A DNA stretch of 64,000 nucleotides from Streptomyces sp. RB17 (lineage in GTDB: Bacteria; Actinomycetota; Actinomycetes; Streptomycetales; Streptomycetaceae), in assembly GCF_009604455.1 (NCBI RefSeq), contig NZ_WEGL01000003.1, positions 806,001 through 870,000 of the forward strand. Direction: 5' to 3'. Positions 55,653 through 64,000 of this stretch are shown in pieces. How positions within the stretch are numbered: position 1 is the first letter of the stretch; every line of letters begins with the position of its first letter. The notes below the pieces were generated by a model, which saw only the letters and a list, made by a program, of their open reading frames with translations, had not been told where the DNA came from and ran no database searches. The position numbers were made by a program, and so were the translations under genes.

Positions 55653-58600
55653 TCAGGCCAGGCCCTCCGCCATCTCCTCCGCCTGCTTCAGCACTCGCTC
55701 GATCGCCGCAGGCCGCTTGCCCGGCGGATAGCCGTGCTTGCGCAGCAGACGCAGCACTCGGGCCATGATCCGGTCCCGGGCCTGCTCCTTCACCTTCCAG
55801 TCGACCGTAACGTCCTTCCGAATCTGCTCGTACAGCTCGTGAGCGATCTTGGCGAGGACGCTGCCCTCCATCTCCTCCAGCACAGAAGGGTCGGCGGCGA
55901 GGGCGTCGTAGAAGGCGAGTTCGTCCTCGCTCAGACCGAGCTTCTTCGCCCTGCCGCGGTCGGCCGACACCTCCCGCGCCAGGTCCACCAGGAACTTCAT
56001 GAACTCGGCGGCCGTGAGCAGGCCGTTGGTGTACCGGTTCATTGCACGCTTCATCTTCTCGGTGAAGGTGTGCTGCCGGGTGATGTTGTTCGGGTGGGCG
56101 TCCTTGATCTCCTTCATCAGTGCGCGCCGCAGTGCCGCGATGGCGAGGTTGGGGTGCTTGCTGGCCTGGAGGTCGCGCAGCACCCGGTCGTCCAGGTGGG
56201 ACAGGTCGGGCTTGGTCAGGCCGGCCGCGTCGTAGATGTCCACCACGCCGTCCGTGGCGACGACGGACTCGTTGAACTGGGCGATCAGCAGGCGTACGTC
56301 AGCGGCCGTGGCGAGTCCCTGTTCCTCCCTCTCGTCCATGGCGTACTTCTCGCGCGAGGTGCGTACGGCCTCGAAGAAGCGGATGTCGGGGAGCAGGTCC
56401 TGCACACGCCGGTCGGTCGGGCAGAGGGAGAAAGCCTGGCGCAGCAGGTTGGCGTGGTGCATGAACCGCTGCCTTCGGGTGGCCTTGCCGGGTTCCAGTC
56501 CTGGTTCCGGCGTGATCAGGAACTCCAGCGTCTCCGTCAGGGCTTCCCGGTAGGCGCTGGGCCCGCCCGCGTCTCGGATGCTCCGCCAGGCGCAGTCGGC
56601 GAGGAGCGCGTCGATGTGCTGGTGACTCTCCCGTACGAGCTTGACGGCCCCATCGAGGTCCGCGCCGAGCATCGGGTGCTTCTGATCCTGCTCGGAGTAC
56701 TCGGCCAGGGCTTCTTTGATCTCACGGATCACGCCCTGGAAGTCGACGACCAGGCCGGACGGCTTGCCGGGCCAGGTGCGGTTGACGCGGGCGATGGCCT
56801 GCATGAGCGCCGCGCCTCGCATGCGCTTGTCGAGGTAGAGGGTGTGCAGCGGCGGAGCATCGAACCCGGTCAGCCACAGGGACTGGACGATGACGAGTTC
56901 CAGTTCGTCGTCCGCGTCGGTCACCCGCTGCTGGATCTTCTTGAGCTGAGTGGGGGTGCGGACGTAGTCGGCGACCTCCTCGTCGTCCTTGGCCGGATTG
57001 CCGGTGAACACCACCCTGATCCGGCCGCTGCCGTCCGTCAGCAACTGGGTCTGCGGGTCTCGCTCACCCTCCCAGTCACGCCGCTGGCGGATGATCTCCT
57101 CGAAGAGCCGAGCCGCGATGACCCGGGACGCGCAGACGATCATTCCCTTGCCCCGGTGACCGGTGAGCTTGACCATCTCGCTGCTGCGCGCGTCCCAGTG
57201 GGCGAGCACCTTTCCGGCGAGTTCCCTGATCCGATCCTGAGCGCCGATCAGGTTCTCGTACTTCCCGAACTCCCGACGAGCCTTGCGTTTCTCCTCCTCC
57301 GACAGCCCCTCTATCAATCCTTCAGCGCGTGCGTCCAGGTCATCGAGGTCGACGTCGGCGGGCAGGCGTACCCGGACCAGGTGCGGCTCGTAGAAGACGG
57401 GGACGGTCGCTCCGTCGTCCACGGCCTGGGTGAGGTCGTAGGTGTGGATGTCCTCACCGAAGACACCCCGGGTGCTACCGACGCGGTTCTCGATGGGCGT
57501 GCCGGTGAACGCGATGAAGGTGGCGTTGGGCAGGGCGTCACGCAGGTTGCGGGCGTAGCCGTCGATGAAGTCGTAGTGGCTGCGGTGGGCCTCGTCGACG
57601 ACCACGATCACGTCGCGGCGGGGGGAGATGAGCGGGTGCCGGACACCGGCTGCTCGCTCCTCTTCAGTGAGGCGGAATTTCTGCAGCGTGGTGAAGATGA
57701 CCCCGCCGGCCTGCCGTTGGAGGAGTTGCCGCAGTTGGCCGGCGTCGTCCGCCTTCTCCGGCGGTTCGCCGATGACCTTCTCCAGAGTGCGGCTGGTGGT
57801 GAAGGTCTTACGGAGCTGGGTGTCCAGGTCGATGCGGTCGGTGAGGAGAACGAACGTCGGTTTGGCCAGCTCAGGACTCCGCGTCGCCTTGACGACGTAG
57901 AACAGCATCTCCTCACTCTTACCGGCGCCCTGTGTATGCCAGACAACGCCTGCACGACCGTCGGTCGCCACAGCGGACTCGGTGGCCCGCACGGCGGCAT
58001 TGACGGCGATGTACTGGTGGGCCTTGGCGAGCTTGACCGTGTCGACGGCGCCGGACTCCGGAGCGGAGTAGGACAGGAAGTTCGCGATCAGGTCCAGAAA
58101 GCGGTTGGGCTCAAACGCGCCGTAGATCATCCGCTCCAGGGCACGACCGTCCTGTCGCTCGTCCTTGCGGAGCATCACGTCGTGCTCGTCGGCGTGCCAA
58201 GGGGCCATGTGCTGCCAGGGCGTGAACGGGGTGCCCATGCGGGCGGTGATGCCGTCGGAGACGAGGGTGACGAGGAGCGTGTGGAAGGTGCCGGTCTCTT
58301 TCAGCTCACGCCGGTAGCCCTGGAGCTGGTCGTACGCGGTTCGGGCGTGGTCGTTGCTGTCGGCCTTCTTCAGCTCGACGACGGCGAGGGGCAAGCCGTT
58401 GACGTACAGAACGATGTCGAAGACGAAAGTCCGGTTCTTGGTACTGCGCACCCGTACCTGGGAGGCGGCCACGAGGTCGTTGCCGTGCGGGTCGGCGAAG
58501 TCGACGGGGCGGATGGTGGCGTGCCGCTTCTCGCCGGTGGCGGGGTCGTCGTAGGGGATGCGGACCCCGCCGGTCAGACGCTCGTAGAAACGGTGGTTCT

Positions 58601-58886
58601 CGCGGAGGTCGTTCCGGGTGTGCCAGCGCAGCAGTTCGGTGAGGGCGTCGTCGGCGACGTGGTCGGGCAGGCGCGGGTAGCGGCCCCGGATCGCCTTGAG
58701 CAGGCGGGGGCGGAGGATCAGATCGTCCCAGTCCGCCCGCACGCCGTAGGCGGGGCCGAGCTCCGGCCCCGGAATGTGCTGCCACCCGTACTCGGCGAGC
58801 AGTTCGAGCGCGTGCGACTCCAGCTCCTTCTCGGTGAGCCGATCTATCCGCGGCTCACCGAGCGGCGGCTCGGCACCTGCGGTCAT
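55653..58886 (-). CDS. hsdR: Type I restriction enzyme, R subunit
   Basis: Protein of 1077 residues, the motor and nuclease of a type I restriction complex. The N-terminal PD-(D/E)xK nuclease shows D157 in TFVFDIVLYVNG and E171-x-K173 in AVVELKKAD, then Q187xxxY191. The SF2 translocase has Walker A QGAGKS (about 319-324), DEAH at 431-434 in VVVDEAHRSHYDF, SAT-like AFTGTP and motif VI QAIARVNRTWPGK. Its C-terminal helical region ends with KRAMNRYTNGLLTAAEFMKF and later KVKEQARDRIMARVLRLLRK, typical of the assembly domain. The gene overlaps hsdS by four bases. All key residues are intact, so it should cut unmethylated DNA after translocation. Confidence 0.96.
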   Translation of the reverse strand: MTAGAEPPLGEPRIDRLTEKELESHALELLAEYGWQHIPGPELGPAYGVRADWDDLILRPRLLKAIRGRYPRLPDHVADDALTELLRWHTRNDLRENHRFYERLTGGVRIPYDDPATGEKRHATIRPVDFADPHGNDLVAASQVRVRSTKNRTFVFDIVLYVNGLPLAVVELKKADSNDHARTAYDQLQGYRRELKETGTFHTLLVTLVSDGITARMGTPFTPWQHMAPWHADEHDVMLRKDERQDGRALERMIYGAFEPNRFLDLIANFLSYSAPESGAVDTVKLAKAHQYIAVNAAVRATESAVATDGRAGVVWHTQGAGKSEEMLFYVVKATRSPELAKPTFVLLTDRIDLDTQLRKTFTTSRTLEKVIGEPPEKADDAGQLRQLLQRQAGGVIFTTLQKFRLTEEERAAGVRHPLISPRRDVIVVVDEAHRSHYDFIDGYARNLRDALPNATFIAFTGTPIENRVGSTRGVFGEDIHTYDLTQAVDDGATVPVFYEPHLVRVRLPADVDLDDLDARAEGLIEGLSEEEKRKARREFGKYENLIGAQDRIRELAGKVLAHWDARSSEMVKLTGHRGKGMIVCASRVIAARLFEEIIRQRRDWEGERDPQTQLLTDGSGRIRVVFTGNPAKDDEEVADYVRTPTQLKKIQQRVTDADDELELVIVQSLWLTGFDAPPLHTLYLDKRMRGAALMQAIARVNRTWPGKPSGLVVDFQGVIREIKEALAEYSEQDQKHPMLGADLDGAVKLVRESHQHIDALLADCAWRSIRDAGGPSAYREALTETLEFLITPEPGLEPGKATRRQRFMHHANLLRQAFSLCPTDRRVQDLLPDIRFFEAVRTSREKYAMDEREEQGLATAADVRLLIAQFNESVVATDGVVDIYDAAGLTKPDLSHLDDRVLRDLQASKHPNLAIAALRRALMKEIKDAHPNNITRQHTFTEKMKRAMNRYTNGLLTAAEFMKFLVDLAREVSADRGRAKKLGLSEDELAFYDALAADPSVLEEMEGSVLAKIAHELYEQIRKDVTVDWKVKEQARDRIMARVLRLLRKHGYPPGKRPAAIERVLKQAEEMAEGLA

Positions 58887-60106
58887 ACGGCCTCCTCGAC
58901 GGTTCGGACCGCGTCCTTGACGCGGAGCTTTCCGGAGAGCAGTTGAGGGAGGAGGGTGTCGCGGAGGTCGGCGAGGGTGCGGTTCTCGTTGGCGCCCTGT
59001 GCTACGGAGGCGTGCAGCACGTCGAGCTTTCCGGACAGTCGCTCTCGCGCTCCTTGAGCGGGCAGCGAAATGCGCCAGCCAGGCATCTCCTTGAGTGGCA
59101 GTCGGTCGACTGTAGCGCCGTGGACGGTCCTCCGCTTGATCTCCTCTTGGAACGCAGGACTGAGGTATGCATGCAGCAGCAGGGAACCGCTGACGGTAGC
59201 GGACTTGCTGCGCAGCAACGCCATCCGACGCCCGAGGCTGCTACGAATACCGGACGGCATGAGCGCTGCATCACCGAGCCGCGTTTCGTAGGAGAAGAGA
59301 ACATCTCCGGCTTGCGGTTGCACGCGCCGCGTCCAGCGGGGGAAGTCTTCTTCGGAGAGATGCGCCGACTCGGAGAGGTCGAGATAGCCGTTCTTAAGGC
59401 TGCTGATACTGAGGAACCAGGGGCCAGTCTCCGTCTTGTGTGGAGTGGCGTGCGGACCGTCGAAGAGATCGGCGAGGTCACCGATACGCTCCGGCTCATC
59501 GCCGATCCCGGCCGCCTCGTAACAGGCACTGGCTAGACCCAGAGTGGTCTCACGGATCCGCTCGTTGAGCGCGATCTTGTCGTCCAGGGCGCCGAGCACT
59601 TCGGCGATGGCTTGCTGCTCTCGAAGAGGCGGCAGGAGGCACCTGACCGCAGCGATGCGCTGCGGCGAGGTGTGAAGGATCTTCGTTCCCGAAGCACTGG
59701 ACACCAGTTGACTCTTCACTTCAGGCGTCAAGAATAGATAGTAAGCGAACCGCTCACTAAGCGATTCACCTCGAAGGCGAACCCTACCAATTCGTTGATT
59801 ATGCAAATAAACCCTGCCGTCATCGGGAATAATCCCCGGAATTCCGAGAATTTCCCCGCCAGCTGTTTGGCAGGTCATCACGACGACCAGATCGCCGGGA
59901 TTGAGTTCGAATTCAGCCGGGTACTCCGCCCTATATTCGCGAACTCTGGTACTAGAGAAGCGAAACCCCCCCGAGTAAGAGAAGTTCCCGATGCTCACAA
60001 TGACCGGCTTACCGGTCAATTCATCGTGCATTGCCGGACCGAGAAAGGCGTACCCGTGATCAACGGACAACACATCACCGAGGATTGACTCCCGCCACTC
60101 CCCCAT
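58883..60106 (-). CDS. hsdS: Type I restriction enzyme, S (specificity) subunit
   Basis: Specificity subunit of 407 residues. TRD1 (about 1-155) runs from GEWRESILGDVLSVDHGYAF. The central conserved helix region is LLPPLREQQAIAEVLGALDD, then KIALNERIRETTLGLASACY. TRD2 starts at RIGDLADLFDGPHATPHKTE and is followed by the second conserved helix, SGKLDVLHASVAQGANENRT, and a C-terminal LLPQLLSGKLRVKDA. The start overlaps the hsdM stop as TGATG, with GGGGAGGG just upstream. TRD1 DNA is clearly poorer in GC than its surroundings, suggesting it was replaced by transfer. The DNA target cannot be predicted. Confidence 0.95.
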   Translation of the reverse strand: MGEWRESILGDVLSVDHGYAFLGPAMHDELTGKPVIVSIGNFSYSGGFRFSSTRVREYRAEYPAEFELNPGDLVVVMTCQTAGGEILGIPGIIPDDGRVYLHNQRIGRVRLRGESLSERFAYYLFLTPEVKSQLVSSASGTKILHTSPQRIAAVRCLLPPLREQQAIAEVLGALDDKIALNERIRETTLGLASACYEAAGIGDEPERIGDLADLFDGPHATPHKTETGPWFLSISSLKNGYLDLSESAHLSEEDFPRWTRRVQPQAGDVLFSYETRLGDAALMPSGIRSSLGRRMALLRSKSATVSGSLLLHAYLSPAFQEEIKRRTVHGATVDRLPLKEMPGWRISLPAQGARERLSGKLDVLHASVAQGANENRTLADLRDTLLPQLLSGKLRVKDAVRTVEEAV

Positions 60107-61794
60107 CAAACCCTCCCCAACTGCGAATCCACAACCTTCGCCAACCGCTCCGACTCCGCGAACTGCTCCCGCAGCAGAGCCGTCAGGCGCGCGATCTTCT
60201 CCTCCACCGGCTCCGCGTCCGGATCCACCTCCGCCTCGGCCGTACCCACGTACCGCCCCGGCGTCAGCACGAAGTCGTGCTCGGCGATGACGTCCAGCGA
60301 AGCGCTCACGCAGAAGCCCGGCACGTCCTCGTAAGGGCCAGCCCCCTCCACGCCCCGCCACGCACGCACCGTGTCGCCGATCCGGTGGACGATCTCCTCC
60401 TCCGTCAGCCTTCTCAGCGTGCGGTTCTCCATCTCACCGAACTCGCGCGCGTCGATGAACAGCACCTCGCCCTTGCGCCCCGGCGCCCACGCCGAGTGCC
60501 GCCCCTTGCCCTCCGCGAGGAACCAGAGGCAGGCCGGGATCTGAGTGGACCGGAACAGCTGGCCCGGCAGGGCGATCATGCAGGCCACGAGGTCTGCCTC
60601 GACGATCGCGCGGCGGATGTCGCCCTCGCCCGACTGCTTGCTGCTCATCGAGCCGTTCGCCAGGACGACACCGGCACGCCCACCCGGAGCCAGCTTGCTG
60701 ATCATGTGCTGGAGCCAGGCGTAGTTCGCGTTGCCGACCGGTGGGGTGCCGTACACCCACCGCTTGTCCATGCCGAGTAGTTCCCCGCCCCAGTCGGAGA
60801 TGTTGAAGGGCGGGTTGGCCATGACCACGTCCGCCTTCAGCTCCGGGTGCTGGTCGTTGCGGAACGTGTCGGCCGGCTCGTCGCCCAGCTTGGCCTCGAC
60901 CCCGTGGATCGCAAGGTTCATGTGGGCCAGCTGCCAAGTGGTCTGGTTGAGTTCCTGGCCGTAGACGGCGACGTTCAGTGGGTTGCCGCCGTGTGTCTCG
61001 ATGAACTTCTCCGCTTGGACGAACATGCCGCCCGAGCCGCATGCCGGGTCGTAGACCCGCTCGCCCTGCTTCGGTTCCAGCACCTCGACCAGCAGCTTCA
61101 CCACGCTCTCGGGGGTGAAGTACTCGCCGCCCTTGCGGCCCTCCTTCAGGGCGAACTCGGCGAGGAAGTACTCGTAGACCTCGCCCATGATGTCCCGCGC
61201 GCCCTTGCGCCTGCCGTCCTCGCCCAGCTGTTCCTGGAAGACCAGCCGGTCCAGCAGCTTCACCAGGCCGGCGAGGCGTTCCTCATCCACCTGGCCGCTG
61301 TTGTAGATCTTCGGCAGGGTCCTGTTCAGCGCCGGGTTGAACTTCTCGATGGCGCGCATGGCAGCGTCGATGGTCTCGCCGACGCTCTCGCCCTCGACCG
61401 TGCCCTTCGCCCGCTCCAACACGCTCTCCCAGCGGGCGGCCGGCGGCACGTAGAAGATGCCGGAGCCCGTGTACTCGCGGCGCTCCTCCAGCGTGGCGAG
61501 GATGTCCTCCTCGCTCCAGCCGCCCTCCTCGCGCAGCTCGGCCTCCAGCTGGGCCCGCTTCTCGGCCATGGCGGCGGAGACGTACTTGAGGAAGACCAGG
61601 CCCAGGACGAAGTGCTTGTACCCGGCGGCGTCCAGACTGCCGCGCAGCTTGTCCGCCGCCGCCCAGAGCACCTTCTTCATGTCCTGGGGTTCAGCCGTCT
61701 TCTTCTTCCGTGGCGGCACGGGTGCCTCACTTCTTTCCTGATCGTGGTGTTCTTCGTCGTACGCCGTAGTGGACGGCGCTGCCGTGATGTTCAT
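60106..61794 (-). CDS. hsdM: Type I restriction enzyme, M (N6-adenine methylase) subunit
   Basis: Methylase of 562 residues. The HsdM N-terminal helical region (DMKKVLWAAADKLRGSLDAA) is followed by the SAM domain, with motif I DPACGSGGMF at about 249-258 and motif IV NPPFN at about 327-331. ARDIMGEVYEYFLAEFALKE and GGEYFTPESVVKLLVEVLEP are standard HsdM blocks. I chose ATG 61794 over GTG 61800 on ribosome-site spacing. It is 19 bp after the stop of the methylase-like fusion gene, and hsdS follows directly. The set should methylate adenine in the hsdS-defined target. Confidence 0.96.
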   Translation of the reverse strand: MNITAAPSTTAYDEEHHDQERSEAPVPPRKKKTAEPQDMKKVLWAAADKLRGSLDAAGYKHFVLGLVFLKYVSAAMAEKRAQLEAELREEGGWSEEDILATLEERREYTGSGIFYVPPAARWESVLERAKGTVEGESVGETIDAAMRAIEKFNPALNRTLPKIYNSGQVDEERLAGLVKLLDRLVFQEQLGEDGRRKGARDIMGEVYEYFLAEFALKEGRKGGEYFTPESVVKLLVEVLEPKQGERVYDPACGSGGMFVQAEKFIETHGGNPLNVAVYGQELNQTTWQLAHMNLAIHGVEAKLGDEPADTFRNDQHPELKADVVMANPPFNISDWGGELLGMDKRWVYGTPPVGNANYAWLQHMISKLAPGGRAGVVLANGSMSSKQSGEGDIRRAIVEADLVACMIALPGQLFRSTQIPACLWFLAEGKGRHSAWAPGRKGEVLFIDAREFGEMENRTLRRLTEEEIVHRIGDTVRAWRGVEGAGPYEDVPGFCVSASLDVIAEHDFVLTPGRYVGTAEAEVDPDAEPVEEKIARLTALLREQFAESERLAKVVDSQLGRV

Positions 61795-61813
61795 CGACAC
61801 GCCCTGCAGCGCC

Positions 61814-63985
61814 TCAGATACTGCTGGGTCTGCGGCGCAGCGCCAGGTCCCCGTCGGCGACTCCGGCCGCCAGCCGCAGGGCCAGGTTGTCCAGCGCCGC
61901 CAGTTGCCGCCGTACGTCGGCTCGCTGCCGGTCCGTCTCGGTCAGGATCGCCTCCAACTCGGCGACCTCCTCGGGCGGCAGCTCGGGCAGGTCCATGTCC
62001 CGCACGCTCACCCTGCGCACCAGCGAGCCGCTGCCACGATGCTGGTTGCGCGGGGCTGCGAGCAGTTGGGCGAGCGGGTGCGGGCGCATCCACACCTCCT
62101 CGGGCAGTACTTTCCCGGCCAGGAACTTCCGGTACGCCGGGATCCGTAGCCCTTGAACGGGTGCGAGCAGTACACAGCCGCCCGCATCGTCCACCAGCGT
62201 GCGTACCCCGTGCTCGGTGAGCAGGAAGACGTCGCCGCGCTCGGTGGTCTGGGCCTGCGGGTACTCGGCTAGGTCTTCCAACGCGATCCGCCGCTGCCCG
62301 AGCGGCAGGGCGCCGAGCATCTCCTCGCGGCCAACGACCATCAGACCGGCGTCCCCTATGTCCGACTCGCGGATCCGGTGCCCGGCCAGCAGCCTGAGCT
62401 GGCCCGCCCGCAGATGCTCGCCGACCCTGCGGTGTGCCACTTCGGTGCCGGGGACCCGCCTGGCGACACCGAGATCGCCGATCCACTCCTTGAGCTGGGG
62501 CAGAGCCGTCGCGGCTTCGCGTCGTGCGTCCCGGGTGGCGGAGAAGTGGTCAAGGCCCTGTTCCTTCGTGCCGAGCCGGTGCGCCGGCAGGACCGATCGG
62601 CCGTCGAGAAGGGCTTCTCCCCTCGGGCCCGTGGCCGATACGGGAAAGTCCCTGGCCTCCTCGGCCACGGGTGACCTTCCGTCCTCCAGCACTTTCGCGA
62701 CGTACGCCGGCCACGCACCTCCGACCCGGCGGGCGATCCGGTCGGCATCGACCAGCAGCACCCGGCCCTGGTTCTTCGGGGCTGCCTGGCTGCGCAGCAC
62801 GAGCAGCGCGTGTTCCGCTCCTGTGCGGAATCGGTGAATACGCCGCGGCAACTGGATGACCGCCGCGACCACGTCCTGGCTCAGCAGTTCCTCGCGCATC
62901 CGCGCATTCGGTGTGGGCGTCGTGCCACGCGGTCGACTCAAGGTCCAGGACGGTACGACGACCAGGCCCCGGCCGCCGGGGTTCAGGCGGCGCACGGCTT
63001 CGAGGGCCCAGCTGAGCGATCCCTTGTCGTCGAATTCCCGCTCGCCCGCGGCATAGGGCGGGTCGGCGAGGACGACCTCACCGGACGTGGTATCCCAGGG
63101 GTGTTCCGGATCCAGGTCGGGGTCCCGCCGCACAGACGGCCGCAAGGTATCCAGTTCCTCGGGGTCCGCGCAGACGTTCACGCCAGTGCAGTGGTGCGCG
63201 AGGAGCCGGTAGCTGATGAGTTTGCGGCGCAGCGGATCGGGCTCCACCGCGAGGATGCCTTCGTGCCCACGGATGTCACCGAGGCCGAACAACAGCTCCC
63301 CGGTGCCGGCGCACAGGTTGATCACCGTGGGGTGGTCGGGACCGGGTGACACGACGTCCAGCGGGCCGGCCAGTATGCTGATCAGCTCCGCGAGCGTGGG
63401 CGGCGTCGAGTCCGTGATCAGGTCCGACTCCAGCCGCTCGGCCAGACCCAGCACCGTGTCAGCGGCGGCTCCCGGCGAGCCCAGTTCCTGGATGAGCTGC
63501 CGTACCGCACGGGCAACACGTGGGTCGGCGGTTTCCACATCCGTCAGCAACTCGTCCGAGAAGGCCTCCGCGTGCCGGTCGTCGCCTTGCGCTGCCATGG
63601 CGCATACGGCCAGCGCGTCGGTGATGAGCCGCTCCGCCGAGCCCAGTTCGTGACGCAGGGCGACGAGTCCGCGTAGCCGCAGGCCGCGTCGGAACCGGTC
63701 GCCGTAGGTCGGCAGGGAGCCGTCCTCGCCGGGCTCCGCGTCCGGGACGGGCCGCAAATCCAGCCAGGCCGCCACGTCCTCCGCGTCGAAAAGGGGCCTG
63801 CTGTCGCTGCCACCCACCGGATCCGGGAACGGCGGGCGCCTGTCGCCCCCCACCTGAGGAGAGTCCTTGGAGAACCTGCGCCTCCAGTTGCTGACGGTGG
63901 GCCGGCCGACTTCAGCGAGTTCCTTGATCTCGCCCAGGGAAACCAGCGAGACCCCCTCCGCTTCACCCAGCGCCCGCGTGCTCAC
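61814..63985 (-). CDS. HTH + N6-methylase-like + specificity-domain-like fusion protein
   Basis: Protein of 723 residues, first in the restriction operon. An N-terminal HTH at about 14-40 (VSLGEIKELAEVGRPTVSNW) with FDAEDVAAWLDL resembles AlpA/MerR-type. A SAM methylase fold follows: INLCAGTGELLFGLGDIRGH (motif I, about 222-241) and VVLADPPYAAGE (motif IV, DPPY at 308-311), then PGGRGLVVVPSWTL. The C-terminal 220 residues look like an HsdS half: a TRD-like stretch and LPELPPEEVAELEAILTETD leading into a coiled coil. The GTG at 63985 has GGGAG five bases upstream. It may be a second, self-contained modifier or an autoregulator. Confidence 0.8.
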   Translation of the reverse strand: MSTRALGEAEGVSLVSLGEIKELAEVGRPTVSNWRRRFSKDSPQVGGDRRPPFPDPVGGSDSRPLFDAEDVAAWLDLRPVPDAEPGEDGSLPTYGDRFRRGLRLRGLVALRHELGSAERLITDALAVCAMAAQGDDRHAEAFSDELLTDVETADPRVARAVRQLIQELGSPGAAADTVLGLAERLESDLITDSTPPTLAELISILAGPLDVVSPGPDHPTVINLCAGTGELLFGLGDIRGHEGILAVEPDPLRRKLISYRLLAHHCTGVNVCADPEELDTLRPSVRRDPDLDPEHPWDTTSGEVVLADPPYAAGEREFDDKGSLSWALEAVRRLNPGGRGLVVVPSWTLSRPRGTTPTPNARMREELLSQDVVAAVIQLPRRIHRFRTGAEHALLVLRSQAAPKNQGRVLLVDADRIARRVGGAWPAYVAKVLEDGRSPVAEEARDFPVSATGPRGEALLDGRSVLPAHRLGTKEQGLDHFSATRDARREAATALPQLKEWIGDLGVARRVPGTEVAHRRVGEHLRAGQLRLLAGHRIRESDIGDAGLMVVGREEMLGALPLGQRRIALEDLAEYPQAQTTERGDVFLLTEHGVRTLVDDAGGCVLLAPVQGLRIPAYRKFLAGKVLPEEVWMRPHPLAQLLAAPRNQHRGSGSLVRRVSVRDMDLPELPPEEVAELEAILTETDRQRADVRRQLAALDNLALRLAAGVADGDLALRRRPSSI

Positions 63986-64000
63986 ACTAGCTCCCATCCC

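Noticed and set aside
55734..58946. A 1070-residue open frame on the plus strand opposite hsdR.
   Set aside because: It is the antisense shadow of hsdR: very GC-rich third positions leave long open frames. It lacks any domain signature and covers a gene with all expected motifs.

Overview
This 64 kb window looks like a chromosomal segment of a Streptomyces (or very close relative). The DNA is very GC-rich. Start codons are often GTG, and TTA leucine codons are nearly absent; I found only two, both in regulatory or unknown genes. Gene families typical of Streptomyces are present: DUF3558 lipoproteins, DUF2637, a WhiJ/AbaA-type XRE + DUF397 + ATPase locus, SpoIIE-type PP2C phosphatases and a class I lysyl-tRNA synthetase. 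The functional calls come from reading motifs by eye; no database search was run.

Layout. (1) 0-6 kb: an ArsR regulator diverges from a quinone oxidoreductase. A two-gene unit follows whose products share one glycine/asparagine-rich motif at opposite ends, a possible amyloid-type signalling pair. Then come a 2OG-Fe(II)-type oxygenase and a condensation-domain-like protein. (2) 6-14 kb, all minus strand: the system II cytochrome c maturation set (thioredoxin-like lipoprotein, CcdA, ResB, CcsB), a polysaccharide-deacetylase-like lipoprotein, a histidine phosphatase and hemL. (3) 14-20.5 kb: a PAS-GAF-PP2C phosphatase, small hypothetical proteins, a Nudix hydrolase, and an OB-fold NfeD-like protein coupled to a flotillin. 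(4) 20.5-36 kb: a regulator-rich accessory stretch. Several divergent regulator/enzyme or regulator/transporter pairs (LysR/EamA, MmyB-type/MFS, CGNR/MBL-fold, HxlR/oxidoreductase) have clear inverted-repeat operators between them. It also holds an MprF-like membrane protein, a two-component system and a flavin oxidoreductase/FMN reductase pair. (5) 36-50.5 kb: SDR, RtcB RNA ligase, two DUF3558 lipoproteins and a DUF2637 protein, divergent lysS/argS, a WYL regulator with a perfect 12-bp-arm operator, a polytopic GT87-like protein, a DUF4253 protein and hemB. (6) 50.7-55.6 kb: a secreted phospholipase-D-like protein, a TTA-containing membrane protein, a winged-helix protein, and the anti-sigma-like ATPase / XRE-DUF5753 / DUF397 locus whose XRE gene carries a TTA codon. 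(7) 55.6-64 kb, minus strand: a four-gene type I restriction-modification operon. It begins with a large HTH + N6-methylase-like + specificity-domain-like protein, followed by hsdM, hsdS and hsdR.

How the parts work together. hemL and hemB supply tetrapyrrole precursors, and the Ccs proteins attach haem to exported apocytochromes. lysS and argS are housekeeping genes. The accessory stretches are mostly small regulator-plus-target pairs and one restriction system. No rRNA, tRNA, CRISPR array, integrase or transposase was recognised.

The two most unusual features are the shared-motif gene pair at 1714-2786 and the methylase/specificity-like fusion that opens the restriction operon at 61814-63985.
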